Positions 34,318 to 44,366 of a stretch of 64,000 nucleotides of DNA are shown here, piece after piece. Source of the stretch: Macrolepiota albuminosa (Eukaryota; Basidiomycota; Agaricomycetes; Agaricales; Agaricaceae). The notes beneath the pieces were generated by a model. It saw only the letters and a program-made list of their open reading frames with translations. It had not been told where the DNA came from and ran no database searches. Position 1 is the first letter of the stretch. Every line of letters starts with the position of its first letter. A program made the position numbers and the translations under genes. Location: contig JAMWFC010000091.1 of the NCBI GenBank assembly GCA_027475525.1, positions 682,001 to 746,000 on the forward strand, written 5' to 3'.

Positions 34318-34369
34318 TGAAACAAGGAGGTCTGTCGGCAGTTGCGACAGTATCAGTATTCAGCTTGTG

Positions 34370-34805
34370 GTGGGATCTTGGGGTGGGAACTGAGGCAATG
34401 AGGATAATGGAGGAGGAGGGTCTTGGGGCGGGAATGGTGGGAATGGGGGGAACAGTGGGAATGGTGGATGGCGATAACTACAAAAGAGGTTTATCAGTCT
34501 CATTTCTTGACTAGTTGATATGGGTTCATGACACAGTTGTTTACAATAATAATTTTGTATTGAATAACCACCGATGGTGCCGTATTTTGACATCCAAGGA
34601 CTTTTTTTGTGATACCTCATTGCTTAGTTCATAAGCATGAGAGAGAAGTTACCACGACAAGTATCAGACAGGGGTGTTGGAACACTGCAAGGTTTCTAAT
34701 GGAAAAAAAGTCAAAGAAATTTGTCATTTGTTTCTTGGCTAGCTTTTTACGGTAAATTTTGTTGGATTCCTATCTGGCAGCAGCAAAACTTAGGTATGGC
34801 AAATA
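34370..34805 (+). pseudogene. Truncated glycine-rich gene copy (3' end only)
   Basis: Repeats the last GGGGSWGG and GGN codons, with a frame shift and an early TGA, then the stop and about 320 bases of 3' flank that match 45520-45950. Signal peptide, intron and promoter are absent. It joins directly to cassette 1 sequence near 34360, so it marks a rearrangement between copies. Confidence 0.75.
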
Positions 34806-35300
34806 CCTCGACAATTCATGTAAGTATGATATCTGCCAGACTGGAAATGAGAGCTTATATGACAGTAAAAGAACACCTCAGTGTCTGTCGTGATGAGAGA
34901 AACAAAGCTGAGGTGGTAAATGGCAAAATGCCACATTGACACATCATATTCATGAATCATGTGATCACAAAGCAAAACTGAAACAACCCAGAACAGACCT
35001 GGTCTAACACAACCCCATCAGTGGCAAAGTGAAAAACGTGAAAGAAAGAGAATTATGGTAAAGAAACGATACCAAGAAGTTTCACCTCATAGCTTAAGCA
35101 AAGCCCATTAATTTTCAGAGTGATTATTGCTGGGAGTTCAAAACAACTATCTTCCTAGTTGCCACTTGCCCTTTTTCTCCTCTCCTTTGCTCATACCAAC
35201 TGTGATGACATGAAAGGCTTGATCTTCGGTTCTTGAAATCCAGTGCCTTACACTTTATCAGAAAGTTTTGGAGTCCAAGTCCACTTAGATAAATACAAGA
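34806..35300. other. Gene-free stretch
   Basis: No supported gene. Composition becomes AT-rich to the right, as in the adjoining retroelement. Confidence 0.4.
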
Positions 35301-35319
35301 AGATAGATGGTTGGCATGT

Positions 35320-35696
35320 GTGTCACCAGTATTGATGACATTTTTTCATTTGATCTCACCCATGAGCTAATGAATGCAATAGAAATAATTCCATCCATTG
35401 TTAGACTATCCTGATAATAGTGTCAATAGACATCTGAATACTTTCATTTATGTGATGAAGTAACAGTTGTTGAAATCTGTTTCCTGGAGGGGGAACATTT
35501 TGCCATGAGTGCCTCCTGCAGTAGGCATACCTGTTGGACTGGCACAGCCCCACTATGTGAGCTCTTCAGGTATTCCCATAGCTTCACCGGATCCCATTCC
35601 TCAGCACATAACTTTTGCTCTGAGGCTGATATAGCATGCTTTATGAAAGAGCATGCCAATTGGTTGTTCTTTTCCAGGGCTCAAAAAGCATGTGGT
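35320..35696 (-). pseudogene. Possible retroelement Gag fragment
   Basis: Minus-strand pieces such as SFIKHAISASEQKLCAEEWD and PVKLWEYLKSSHSG look like the capsid helices of copia Gag proteins, but stops follow quickly. It abuts the truncated reverse transcriptase at 35697, so it may come from another element joined here. Weak evidence. Confidence 0.3.
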
Positions 35697-36062
35697 TCAT
35701 ACAATTTGTGCAGGGTCTCTGGTGGATTGAACACGTGGCCCCATAACTGGACCATCAATAATTTGAGGTGTTGAAAAATAGCCTACAAAGATAGCATGAT
35801 CAACTTTGCATCGGGAAAGGCTTAAGTCAGACAAAACACAACAAATCATTTCATACCATTCATGGGACAATTGCTTTAAGCCATATAGCGCACAAAGAAG
35901 ATGATATGTTACTGACTTGTCATGCTCTGGAAAACCATGGATTTGCTTGCAGTAAACCTTGTGCAAGAGAGGTGCATTAAGGAAGGCAGTTTTAACATTG
36001 AAAGTAAATAAGTGCAGGTCATGATGAGCTGCATATGCAAATAATAGATGGATACTTGTCAT
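35697..36062 (-). pseudogene. copia reverse transcriptase fragment
   Basis: MTSIHLLFAYAAHHDLHLFT, FNVKTAFLNAPL, YCKQIHGFP and LCALYGLKQLSHEWY align with the RT core of the 14.4-kb element (MTSIRITLAYVAMHDLKIFL and so on). It ends after FVGYFSTPQIIDG, before the HVDD box. Confidence 0.85.
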
Positions 36063-36556
36063 CCAGGCAACTAGGGCATTGTAGGGGCGACCTCTAGAGG
36101 CTGTGGCTCAGTCACACAGCTGGCAGAGGGAGATCCAAAGAGAACAAGTCTAGGGATTCCCTATGCCAGGTTGGACGCTTCTGGGGCCTCTGAAGCATGG
36201 GAAACAACTGTACAGTACAACAAAACCTTAAAAACTCAAAAATTGCCTATATAAACAATTGCACAAATAAGGGGCAAACTCTGGCAAACTCTGGCTTATA
36301 TAAGCAGTTTGGAAGCAGTGCTGAGGGGCCCACAGTTGGAATGGTAGCTAAAGAACCAGAGCACCTCAAGGGCTGAGAGTAGTACTAACAGATAGTGTTG
36401 AAAGAATAGAAACAGTAAAATGAAATAATGTCAGAAGAAATAAGAGAATGAATGAAGAGAGAGTGAAGAGATAAGGAGTGAAGAAAGAAAGAAATGAGGA
36501 GTCCCCTGACAGGCATAGGTAGTGCCATAATTTTCTGCTAGCTAAACATTCACATC
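36063..36556. other. Unassigned sequence between RT and linker pieces of copia
   Basis: The copia frame should run on here but does not. The stretch is purine-rich on the plus strand (AAGAATAGAAACAGTAAAATG and similar) and has no coding content. Likely an inserted or rearranged fragment; no ends recognised. Confidence 0.35.
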
Positions 36557-36710
36557 AGGTCTATGAATGGCCTCATTGTAGTTTTTGGGTGGTTTTGATA
36601 AATCAAACAGCTTGGAAGAATGTAAGGGGAGGGAGGTCTATGAATGGCCTCATTGTAGTTTTTGGGTGGTTTTGATAAATCAAACAGCTTGGAAGAATGT
36701 AAGGGGAGGG
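36557..36710. repeat. Exact 77-bp tandem duplication
   Basis: 36557-36633 repeats exactly at 36634-36710, within the copia linker that encodes LSKPPKNYNEAIHRP. Confidence 0.95.
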
Positions 36711-36966
36711 GATCTGGACCATGAATCAAGTAGGCTTTACAGTGGCTCAAAAAACTGTCCCAATGTTTTATACTTTTTGAAAGATGACATTGGCATGAAG
36801 GATGGGAAGTACATAAAATCCTGATTAAATCATGTAAAATACTATGGCATCGTAGCTACAAAATAAATCTAAGTTTATGTAATTGAGATCAAAACTGATG
36901 GAGCAATAGCCATTTTAAAATATTCACTCATTGGGACAGTTTTTTGAGCATCTCTAATTTTAGTAT

Positions 36967-38016
36967 CTAGTACTTTGTATGTCCTCTATTTGCTTTGATA
37001 ACTGCTTGAATCCTTCTAGGCATGCTTTCTATTAGTCTTTGGCATACCTCTGGTGGTATTTCATCCCACTCCTTTGCAACCCTCTCCCATAATTCATGCA
37101 CACCATAAGGAGGTGTTTCATACTGCCTAAGTTGCTCTTTGAGGTACTCCTAGAGATGTTCAATAGGGTTGAGATCAGGGGATTGGGCTGGCCACCAAAG
37201 GACATTAAAGTTGCTGTCCTCAAACCACTTGTCAGCCCTCTTGGAGTTGTGTTTGGAGTTATTGTCCTGTTGAAAGTAGTGGGCACCCTCCTCCATCTCC
37301 AACTTCTCAAAATTCTCCTTTGCTCCATCATCTAAAATTTCAGAGCACTGCTCTGCATTCATGATCCCCACCACCTCTACAAGCTTTTCTACCTCATTCC
37401 AACTCATACAGCCCCATACCATGAGATTATTCCCTCCTCCATGCTTCACAGTAGGTGTAGTTGTTCAGTCTGAAATGTCTTCTTCTTGTAGCTTCCACAC
37501 ATACTGCTTCCCATCTGACCCAATCCTGTTAATCTTTGTCTCATCTGTCCACAACACCCTTTTCCAGTCCTCTATAGTCCAGTTCTGATGCTTCTGAGCC
37601 CATTTAAGCTGTAGTTGTCAATGTTTAGCTTTGAGCATAGGAACTTTTCTCTTGGTAGCAGACCAATACCCCTCCTCCTTCAACACATTCCAGACAGTCT
37701 TGGAAGAGACAGGGTTGAAAATGATGTTGTTGATAAAATTAGTGGCCTGGACAGCTGTATCAAGTCTTCCAGTTGAGATTTGTCGAATAATAGCCTGTTT
37801 ATCACATGGAGTAAGCTTAGCAGGATGGCCTCCAGGATGGTTTTCCTTGTCCATCTCCAACTCTCTACCAATCCTCCCAGTAGTAGACTTCCCTAAACCA
37901 GTTTGAGCCCCAATCTGACCAGAGAATACCCTTAAGCAAGAAGAGAAGCAACAGTAGAGTGTTGTGCAGAAGGAATAGGTTTCATGATAGTGGTTGAAGG
38001 TCAAGATGTGGTTCAA
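36967..38016 (-). pseudogene. Tc1/mariner DD34E transposase, three stops
   Basis: Helix-turn-helix part: SGQIGAQTGLGKSTTGRIGR, GGHPAKLTPCDKQAIIRQI, VSSKTVWNVLKEEGYWSATK. Catalytic part: WTDETKINRIGSDGKQYVW (first Asp), HYFQQDNNSKH (second Asp), and AQSPDLNPIEHL (Glu), with 34 residues between the second Asp and Glu. The end reads MPRRIQAVIKANRGHTKY. Stops interrupt after PMLKAKH, after EDISD and after NPIEHL (TAG where family members have Trp). At least two fit single C-to-T changes, so the loss looks recent. Confidence 0.85.
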
Positions 38017-38120
38017 CCAGCTTGAACTACTCCCAAATATATCTAAACATGGTCACATGACTTTGTTTATATTCCCACATGCAACCTACTCTTTATTTCT
38101 GAGTAAAATAGGGATAAACC

Positions 38121-38274
38121 TGAAAAATTAGAGATGCTCAAAAAACTGTCCCAATGAGTGAATATTTTAAAATGGCTATTGCTCCATCGGTTTTGATTGA
38201 AAAATTAGAGATGCTCAAAAAACTGTCCCAATGAGTGAATATTTTAAAATGGCTATTGCTCCATCGGTTTTGAT
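38121..38274. repeat. Exact 77-bp tandem duplication in Tc1 right TIR
   Basis: 38121-38197 repeats exactly at 38198-38274. The left TIR has only one copy of this stretch, which makes a join artefact in the right TIR the simpler reading. Confidence 0.95.
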
Positions 38275-38424
38275 TTCAATTACATAAACCTAGATTCATT
38301 TTGTAGCTACGATGCCATAGTATTTTACATGATTTAATCAGGATTTTACATACTTCCCATCCTTCATGCCAATGTCATCTTTCAAAAAGTATGAAACATT
38401 GGGACAGTTTTTTGAGCCACTGTA

Positions 38425-40490
38425 AATTCCAAAATAGTGGAAAATTCGACCTGAGCTGTATCCTTGAAATCAGCAGAATAAGGCTCAGAATCCAAGAGAC
38501 TTGCAAAGTCTAAGATGGTGAGGGAACTCTGGTCAGGGAGAATATAACAAGCATCTTAGTTCGCTTGACAACAAACTAGGCAAGCATTACATGTGGCAAG
38601 TTCTTTAGCATGTGCCCTCCCTTTCACTGTTTGAATGATGGTCCAATGGGGGTGAGGAGAAGGATCAATGATTGGAAGTGGAGAAGAAGGTAATGGAGAA
38701 GAATGGGAGGAAAAAGAACAAGATTGTGATGAATCAGAAGGAGTAGATGACAGACAAGATGGCAGAGAAGGTGAAGATGAAGAGGATTGAGTTGGAGGAG
38801 TAGAATGTGGTCTTAGAGAAGGAGATCTATGAACTTGGTGAGGATGAAGAGAACCAGGTGTACTTTCATCAAATATGACATCTCAAGAAAAGAAGTATTT
38901 CTCATTGAGATCACAAACCCTGTAGCCTATTCTGTGTTTATTGTAACTGACAAAAATTGCTTCAAAACAATGAGATGAACTCTTAGTTCTTGTTTCATTC
39001 AGATATAAAACAAAGCAGCAGCAACCCCAAACCTGGAGATGTGACAGATCTGGTTTTTTACCTTCCATAATAGAGTACAGAGTATTGAGAGCAGGAAGCG
39101 TCAAAGTAGGCAAGCAATTACAGAGGTGTGGGCCATGAGTATGGTGTCACCAAGAAAAGACAGTGGGAGACCAGCCCATGCCATGAGTGACTGAGCAGTA
39201 TCTTTGATGGTGCAGATATAACATTCTGCCTTTCCATTTTGCTGGTGGGCATAAGGGACCATGGTTTGATGGATTATATTCTTAGATTTGAGATAAGCTT
39301 GAAAAAGTCCTTCAATAAACTCTTTCATGTTATCTAAATAGACAGCTTTAACCAAATTCCTGGACTTGAGTTGCCAACTAGCTTCAACATGCTTGAAATG
39401 GTTGAGTGCTTGTGTCCATAATGAAAGGAGTCCAAACTACCATAATTTGAGTAGTCATCAAGGAGTAGATGAAAGGAGTTTGTGCGACTGTTTAAAAATA
39501 ATGTCAGAAAAGGACCACAGAAGTTCATGTGTATAAGTTCACATACTTTAGTCACCCAGTGAAGAAGATTGTTGTATAGACGAGCTAGGCATTTTCCCAG
39601 AATGCACAGTATGCACCTTTCATCTATAAAGGAACTGACATACTCAACCCCAGTGGCGTAGTTCTTTGTGAGAATATTCTATGTGGCATCCTGTCCCAAG
39701 TGACCGAAACAATAGTGCCATATGTTCAGAGTCACAGAGATATTAGGAAAGGATGTGGATGATGGAATCAGAATTGACACTGCAGCAAGGAAAATGTCTT
39801 CAATGGGCAAGACAAAGTCACAAAAAAGAAAGGAAAGATGATGATGTACAGTGGCCTGCAGGGAGTGTTCTTGAAGCAGTTCCGAGGAGGATGGGAAAAA
39901 AATTGAGGTCGAATTTTTCTCAAAAATTAATTTTAAATCATTTTCAACCATGGAACTGACTGAGAGGAGATTGATGGGAATGTGGGGGAAATGCAGGCAG
40001 GCTTTTAGTGTAATGACCACATTCTTGCCATCTGCATGAGTGCAAAAATGAGCCTCACCCTGACCAAGGGTTTCCAATGTGCCACAATTAGTGGTACCAA
40101 CTGGAGTAGCTCCAGAAGGGTCATAAGTCCAGAAAACTGAGTGATCTTAGAGAATGTAAGTAGTACATCCTGAGTCCAATAGAGCATTGGAATGGTTTGA
40201 GAAAGAAACCAGTGCCTGCGGTGATGTAGAGCATAAAAAGTCAGAATAAGGAGAATCTAAATACTCATGATGTGTAGTAGCATAGGCAGTCAAATAAATA
40301 TCATTGTTGTTGTCTGCTGGAGATACATCTAAGTCTTTGACTTCATCAATAAAAGATACTGGAGTGGGAAGACGCTCTGTGTCTGGAACTGCAATATTTG
40401 CTTTGGAACATAAATGGGGGTTGTCTCGATGATTTTCTATCCCACCTCCTTTTGACCAGCATCTATCAATAGTATGACCGTTGTGGTAGG
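38425..40490 (-). pseudogene. copia protease, pre-integrase and integrase of second element, interrupted
   Basis: Right to left: NGHTIDRCWSKGGG (second half of a CCHC zinc knuckle), ALLDSGCTTYIL (protease DSG, followed by a stop), GTLETLGQGEAHFCTHADGK, ACLHFPHIPINLLSVSSMVE and NIWHYCFGHLGQDAT (GAG-pre-integrase), then the integrase core LIHMNFCGPFL, where the first catalytic Asp is Asn, VKAVYLDNMKEFIEG, YAHQQNGKAECYICTIKD with the Glu kept, and LSHLQVWGCCCFVLYL. Several stops. Comparison with the 14.4-kb copy shows that each has lost a different catalytic Asp. Confidence 0.8.
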
Positions 40491-40494
40491 GTGA

Positions 40495-41600
40495 AGAGAG
40501 TTGCTCATAGAATCTGGTCGGAGGTGATGTTGGACAAACAGGTTGAATTTGACAAGGGAAACAGCGAGTACAAACAAAAGGACAATGTAGATAAGTTTAC
40601 GGTGATTGACGGCAGGACGGAATGGGAAAGGGATGATACGAATAGAGAAGGGAAGAAAATAGAGTTCAGGATTATGAGACCGACCAGCGGTCAGAAACAG
40701 AATCGGGAAGAAATTGTTGATTTGAAGTAATTTCAGAATAGATCGTCGATACTGAGAGTATGAAAAATAGGTATAAAAGACGAGAAAAGGATACCAATAG
40801 ATAGGTTTTCGTACCCCACAATCTCCGGTCTTGAGCCCTGCTTGTTTTGCGCATCCCGTATCTCTGTCTCGTCGACGTCTGGTCTGCTCTCGGTGTCTCT
40901 TTCTGACTGGTATACTTCTGGCTTTGTCGACGTCTGATCCGACGTCAGACATCGCGTGTTCACCGTCTTCGGCAGCATGCTCGGTTCTTCTCGGCTTCTC
41001 GGTGTTTTCTCTCCTCTGATTCAGCTCTGGTTCTGTCTGGCTTGGCTCTGTTTCCTCTTTGTCTCGGCACTGTTCTCGGCAACTTGAAATCTTGATCTTC
41101 TGCTTCGGCTTGACTCTTGTCTGCTACGACTCGCTTCTTGGCTTGAACAATCTTTTCGGCCTCTCTGTTTACTTGGCTTACTAGCAACTTGGTCTTCGTG
41201 GTCTCTAAATCTGCTATTGCTCTCTCTCTGCTCTCTCTCTGCTTTTTCGCCTTCTCCTGAGGCGGAACTACTGTTATTCGCTGTACTGGTGTCTGACTAT
41301 TACTGGGCTACTTTCTATCTTCCCTCATGTTTGTCAACCTCTGGCCTGCGAACTTTCGCTGCATCACGACGAACGTTACTTCACGTTTCCGCCGCATACA
41401 CCCACCTTCCTATCAAATTCGACCTCTACTCATACCCTCCACTTCCGACTCCTTCGACTTCGTATTTGATCCATCAGGTAGTCCACCCCACGTCCACACC
41501 GTACATGCTGCAGTTTGTGCACTGGATGTGAGAGCGGTTCAAGGTTGGATCAGTAGAATTTGGAGTGGTCAAAGTTTCATTTGGTGCTGATTGTATAGGA
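40495..41600. other. Foreign insert within copia Gag, unidentified
   Basis: The copia text breaks off at about 40495 inside the zinc knuckle and resumes near 41600 (LYNFDLLATQVFNIAANQ). The insert is GC-richer than its host. On the minus strand it can encode a charged helix (ERERAIADLETTKTKLLVSQ, then VNREAEKIVQAKKRVVADKS) and Arg-rich text; on the plus strand it is TCTG/CTCG-rich. I do not recognise it; parts of a Ty3-type element are possible. No target-site duplication found by eye. Confidence 0.4.
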
Positions 41601-41613
41601 GGAATATTGGGGG

Positions 41614-43111
41614 TCAGCTGGAAGTGGGTATGTGCAGATGATTTGCCATGTTAACATGACATTGATTGGCTGCAATGTTGAAGACCTGAGTAGCTAGTAA
41701 ATCAAAGTTATAAAGACCTTCAGGGCCAGCTGTCTTCCATGAATGGCAGACTTCCTCTTTAAGTATTCCCCCAAGCATCACCTCGAGTTGGAAGTCCATC
41801 AACAAACTTTTAAATACACTGCCATGGAGTGAAATCCCAGGGAGTTCCTGCTAGTTGGTGGACCACAGTATGCCATTGCTGTACATAAGCATTAACTAAG
41901 TTTGGAGTCGCTCAAAGATCAAAGACTTTTGCTTTCATAAATTTCACAGCAGACATGCTCCTTATGCCAAAACGCTCTTGAAGAAAAAATAAAAGATCAC
42001 ACACCATGCAAATAGGAAAATCATACAGACCCCCATATTTGGGTGGTAGGAAGTTCTGAATTTCTGATGATAGGCATCCAAAGAGACAGTGTTCTGTGAT
42101 ATTGTTGTTATGTCAGAAGACTCGGTAAGCCTCAGCTTCTTCCAGAGTGGAATCAAAATTATAGTAAGGAGGGAGGGCAACTCAGCATGTTGGATCATGA
42201 AGGTCACCAACCCTGAGAATTTTACAGATGTGTCTTCAGAGTCCAATACTCATAATAATATGAATGACCATGGATTTCCATGACACCCACTCCATAGCTG
42301 AGTGAAGAAGAGGTATAGTAGCTAAAGAAGGAAGTTTGGCATCACCAAGAGAAACCTCGGTGGGTCGAGAATTAAGAGGGGTAATATGAGAATCAGGTAA
42401 AGGGCGATGTACAGGTTGAGGTTGGAAAGGTTGTGAACGCTGTTGAGGAAAAAGAGGGGGATGATTCTGAGCAGGGGCATTATGTATATGAGGAGAAAAA
42501 GGACAATGTTGATCTGAAAATTGAGTATCAGGGTGATTATTGGACAGAAAAGTGACGTAACTTAAGTCAGAATAAACAGAATGAGAAGAATGAGCTCTGG
42601 AAGGTGGTAAATAAACATTATGCAGTGGAATTGATGTAGAACAGGAAGAAGAACGAATATCCTCTAGATGGACTGAATTAGGACAAAAATTTGTATTGGG
42701 AATATCATGATGAGAAGTGAAAGAAGATTGTGGATCTGGAAAATGATTCTGATTTTGAGGTGGTGGAGAAAATATTAGTTGTTCATGAAAACTATGGATT
42801 GATGGAGAAGGAGGAATAGGCAGTGGTTGTGGTGGTCTACAAGAGGAAGGAGCATGAAACAAAGGAAAATGTGCTGACTGTAGATGATTTGGATGTGGAG
42901 TATTGAAAAATCTATTATTCTGAAAAGTAGCTGGAGAAGAAGTGTTAATGTTATTTGGTACATAATTAGAGGAATGAGAATGCTGCAAAGGAGGTGGGTG
43001 TATGAATTCCTTGATCATCGGATTGTTCAACCAATTTCTGGGATGGCCAGAGGCAGAAAAAATTAGTTCAGGGTCAGCAGACCATGAATGCCAAGAGGGT
43101 GGTTGATCCAT
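41614..43111 (-). pseudogene. copia Gag of second element, interrupted
   Basis: MDQPPSWHSWSADPELIFSA (43111), a Pro/Ser/His-rich stretch, then SLGDAKLPSLATIPLLHSAM at the point where the 14.4-kb element has DPKLPPLTTISRFNSSADW. The capsid part is broken into frames at 41962-42246 and 41614-41805 (ILKEEVCHSWKTAGPEGLYN against ILKEEVRHSWDNNPDGTFDF). Homology to the first element at each step fixes the assignment. Confidence 0.75.
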
Positions 43112-43276
43112 GGCCAGAGGTATGGACATGATCGAAGTGATAATAAAATCAATGACAGTATATGACGCAAATAATGATGATGCAAGAGAAACAATGATGT
43201 GGAGGCAGCCACACATCATATGAGTCAGAACTGTAAGTTATGCCCTTGTATCAGAAGTATCTGGTTGTCAGGAAAG

Positions 43277-43286
43277 GCCCATAACC
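43277..43286 (-). promoter_or_regulatory. Primer binding site of second copia
   Basis: Minus strand GGTTATGGGC directly after the LTR's terminal CA. The match to the initiator tRNA-Met anticodon loop extends by one base (GGTTATGGGCC). Confidence 0.8.
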
Positions 43287-43596
43287 TGTGAGACCTAGAA
43301 GATCTATAGACTAGAAACAAGAAAAAGAAAGAATTAGCCTCAGTATGTGTGTCATGTTATTGAGAAGCAACTATATTTCTATACCTAGAAACAAGGAAAA
43401 GAAAGAATTCTATACATAGTTATTAATCAGAGTCAGATTGCAACAAGGAAAAAAAAGAAAGGAGGAGAGAAAATTTACAGCCTCAATATGCATGTCGTGT
43501 TATTGAGAAGCAACTGAGGCACAAGTATATGCTGTGACAGCTTAAATATAACTTTACATGTGATGAATGAAGAAGAGCAGACTATAAAGTCCAACA
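43287..43596 (-). repeat. 5' LTR of second copia (intron-like unit plus intronless copy)
   Basis: Minus strand: TGTTGGAC...GGTCTCACA. Unit 1: GCCTCAGTTGCTTC...TATTGAGGCT, a 69-nt GT-AG segment (43410-43478, GTAAAT...TGTATAG), then AATTCTTTCTTTTCCTTG and TTTCTAG. After the spacer GTATAGAAATAT, unit 2 reads AGTTGCTTC...TACTGAGGCT joined to AATTCTTTC. The outer end at 43596 is inferred from the TGTTG start and is less certain. Confidence 0.8.
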
Positions 43597-44340
43597 CTAT
43601 ACAACCAGTCTGTCCATTGCCCGTTGTCTTTGTTGAGAATATGGCCAGTCCAACTGGCCATGACTTTCCTGACAGGAAGTACCAGGGGATTCACAGAATT
43701 ATCAATCTTTCGCATTTCCTCGATCTGCTTGGCAGTGAAGTCGGGTTCCAGGGGGTGAGTGGGGGTTTAGTTTCACCAGTAATAGTCATTTCTAGCATAG
43801 AGTATTAGAGCACAAAGGAGACACAATCTTTTTCTGTCACCTAAAGACAATAGCTGAACAGCTGGTTCAGTAGATGTTATGATGCAGGAATCAGGTTCAG
43901 TTAAGCAGCAATAGGCCCATAACCTGTTGAAATCTCTTTCCTTACACCTGAATGATACAGACTATTTGTTAGTCTAATAGTCCTCAGTCCATAGATAAAT
44001 GACTGCATTTTCTGTACCTAAATAATACAGACTATTCATTAGTCTAATAGTCTAAAGGTACGATTAGTAAAATGTGTTGTGTAAGTATTCAACTGGGCTC
44101 ACCCTCAGTCCGTAGATAAACGACTGAGGGTGCGTCCTCTATTGTAGTCCAATATATATGATCCATGACAATGAGATATGGTACAAAGAGGATGTGATAT
44201 GAGAGATATGAGATGTGATATGAGAATAAGCGGTGGCCATGCACCTAGACGTCATAGATGTGATATGTGATGTGGACGCGATGTGATATTGGATGGTGGC
44301 CAGAGCGCACCTACGGTGTCTTGGATGTGATATCCTAACA
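43597..44340 (-). mobile_element. LTR and leader of a further copia element (fragment)
   Basis: Minus strand: LTR 44340-43925 (TGTTAGGATATC...TTTCAACA), primer site GGTTATGGGCC (43914-43924), then about 320 bases of leader without coding content, cut off where the LTR of the second copia begins. The second copia may have inserted into this element. No TSD seen. Confidence 0.7.
43925..44340 (-). repeat. copia LTR (intron-like unit plus intronless copy)
   Basis: Minus strand unit 1: CCCTCAGTCG...GGACTGAGG, a 51-nt GT-AG segment (44052-44102, starts GTGAGC, contains TTTTACTAATCG as branch-like motif, ends CTTTAG), then ACTATTAGACTAATGAATAG. After a spacer, unit 2 is CAGTCATTTATC...GGACTGAGG joined exactly to ACTATTAGACTAACAAATAG. 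The U3 part holds GATGTGATATGAG tandem repeats (44190-44300). Confidence 0.85.
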
Positions 44341-44366
44341 ACGGTCACACAGCCTTTGACTTACCA

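Larger units (their letters stand above)
36738..38424 (-). mobile_element. Tc1/mariner transposon nested in copia
   Basis: Element 36740-38422 starts and ends CAGTGGCTCAAAAAACTGTC in inverted orientation and is flanked by TA (36738-36739 and 38423-38424), the target of this superfamily. The terminal inverted repeats are over 200 bp long and each ends inside with an inverted copy of its own tip. The insertion splits the copia linker: the coding text to its right on the map ends TILEF and the text to its left resumes KAYLIHGPDPLP, where the intact relative at 18.4 kb reads TMLEYKAYVSHGPDPLP. A 77-bp duplication lies in the right TIR. Confidence 0.93.
35697..43596 (-). mobile_element. Second copia retrotransposon, decayed, with nested insertions
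   Basis: Minus-strand order from right to left: 5' LTR (43287-43596), primer site, Gag, zinc-knuckle remnant, protease, GAG-pre-integrase, integrase, linker, partial reverse transcriptase. The 3' part (HVDDG box, RNase H, 3' LTR) is missing; the element ends inside RT near 35.7 kb. It is split by a Tc1/mariner element (36740-38422), by about 1.1 kb of foreign sequence (about 40495-41600) and probably by another piece (36063-36550). Protein pieces are related to the 14.4-kb element but clearly diverged. Confidence 0.85.

Noticed and set aside
36967..38016. Repeat-induced point mutation as the cause of stops in transposons
   Set aside because: Some stops fit C-to-T change, but RIP is not generally known in Agaricomycetes and the sample is too small to test.
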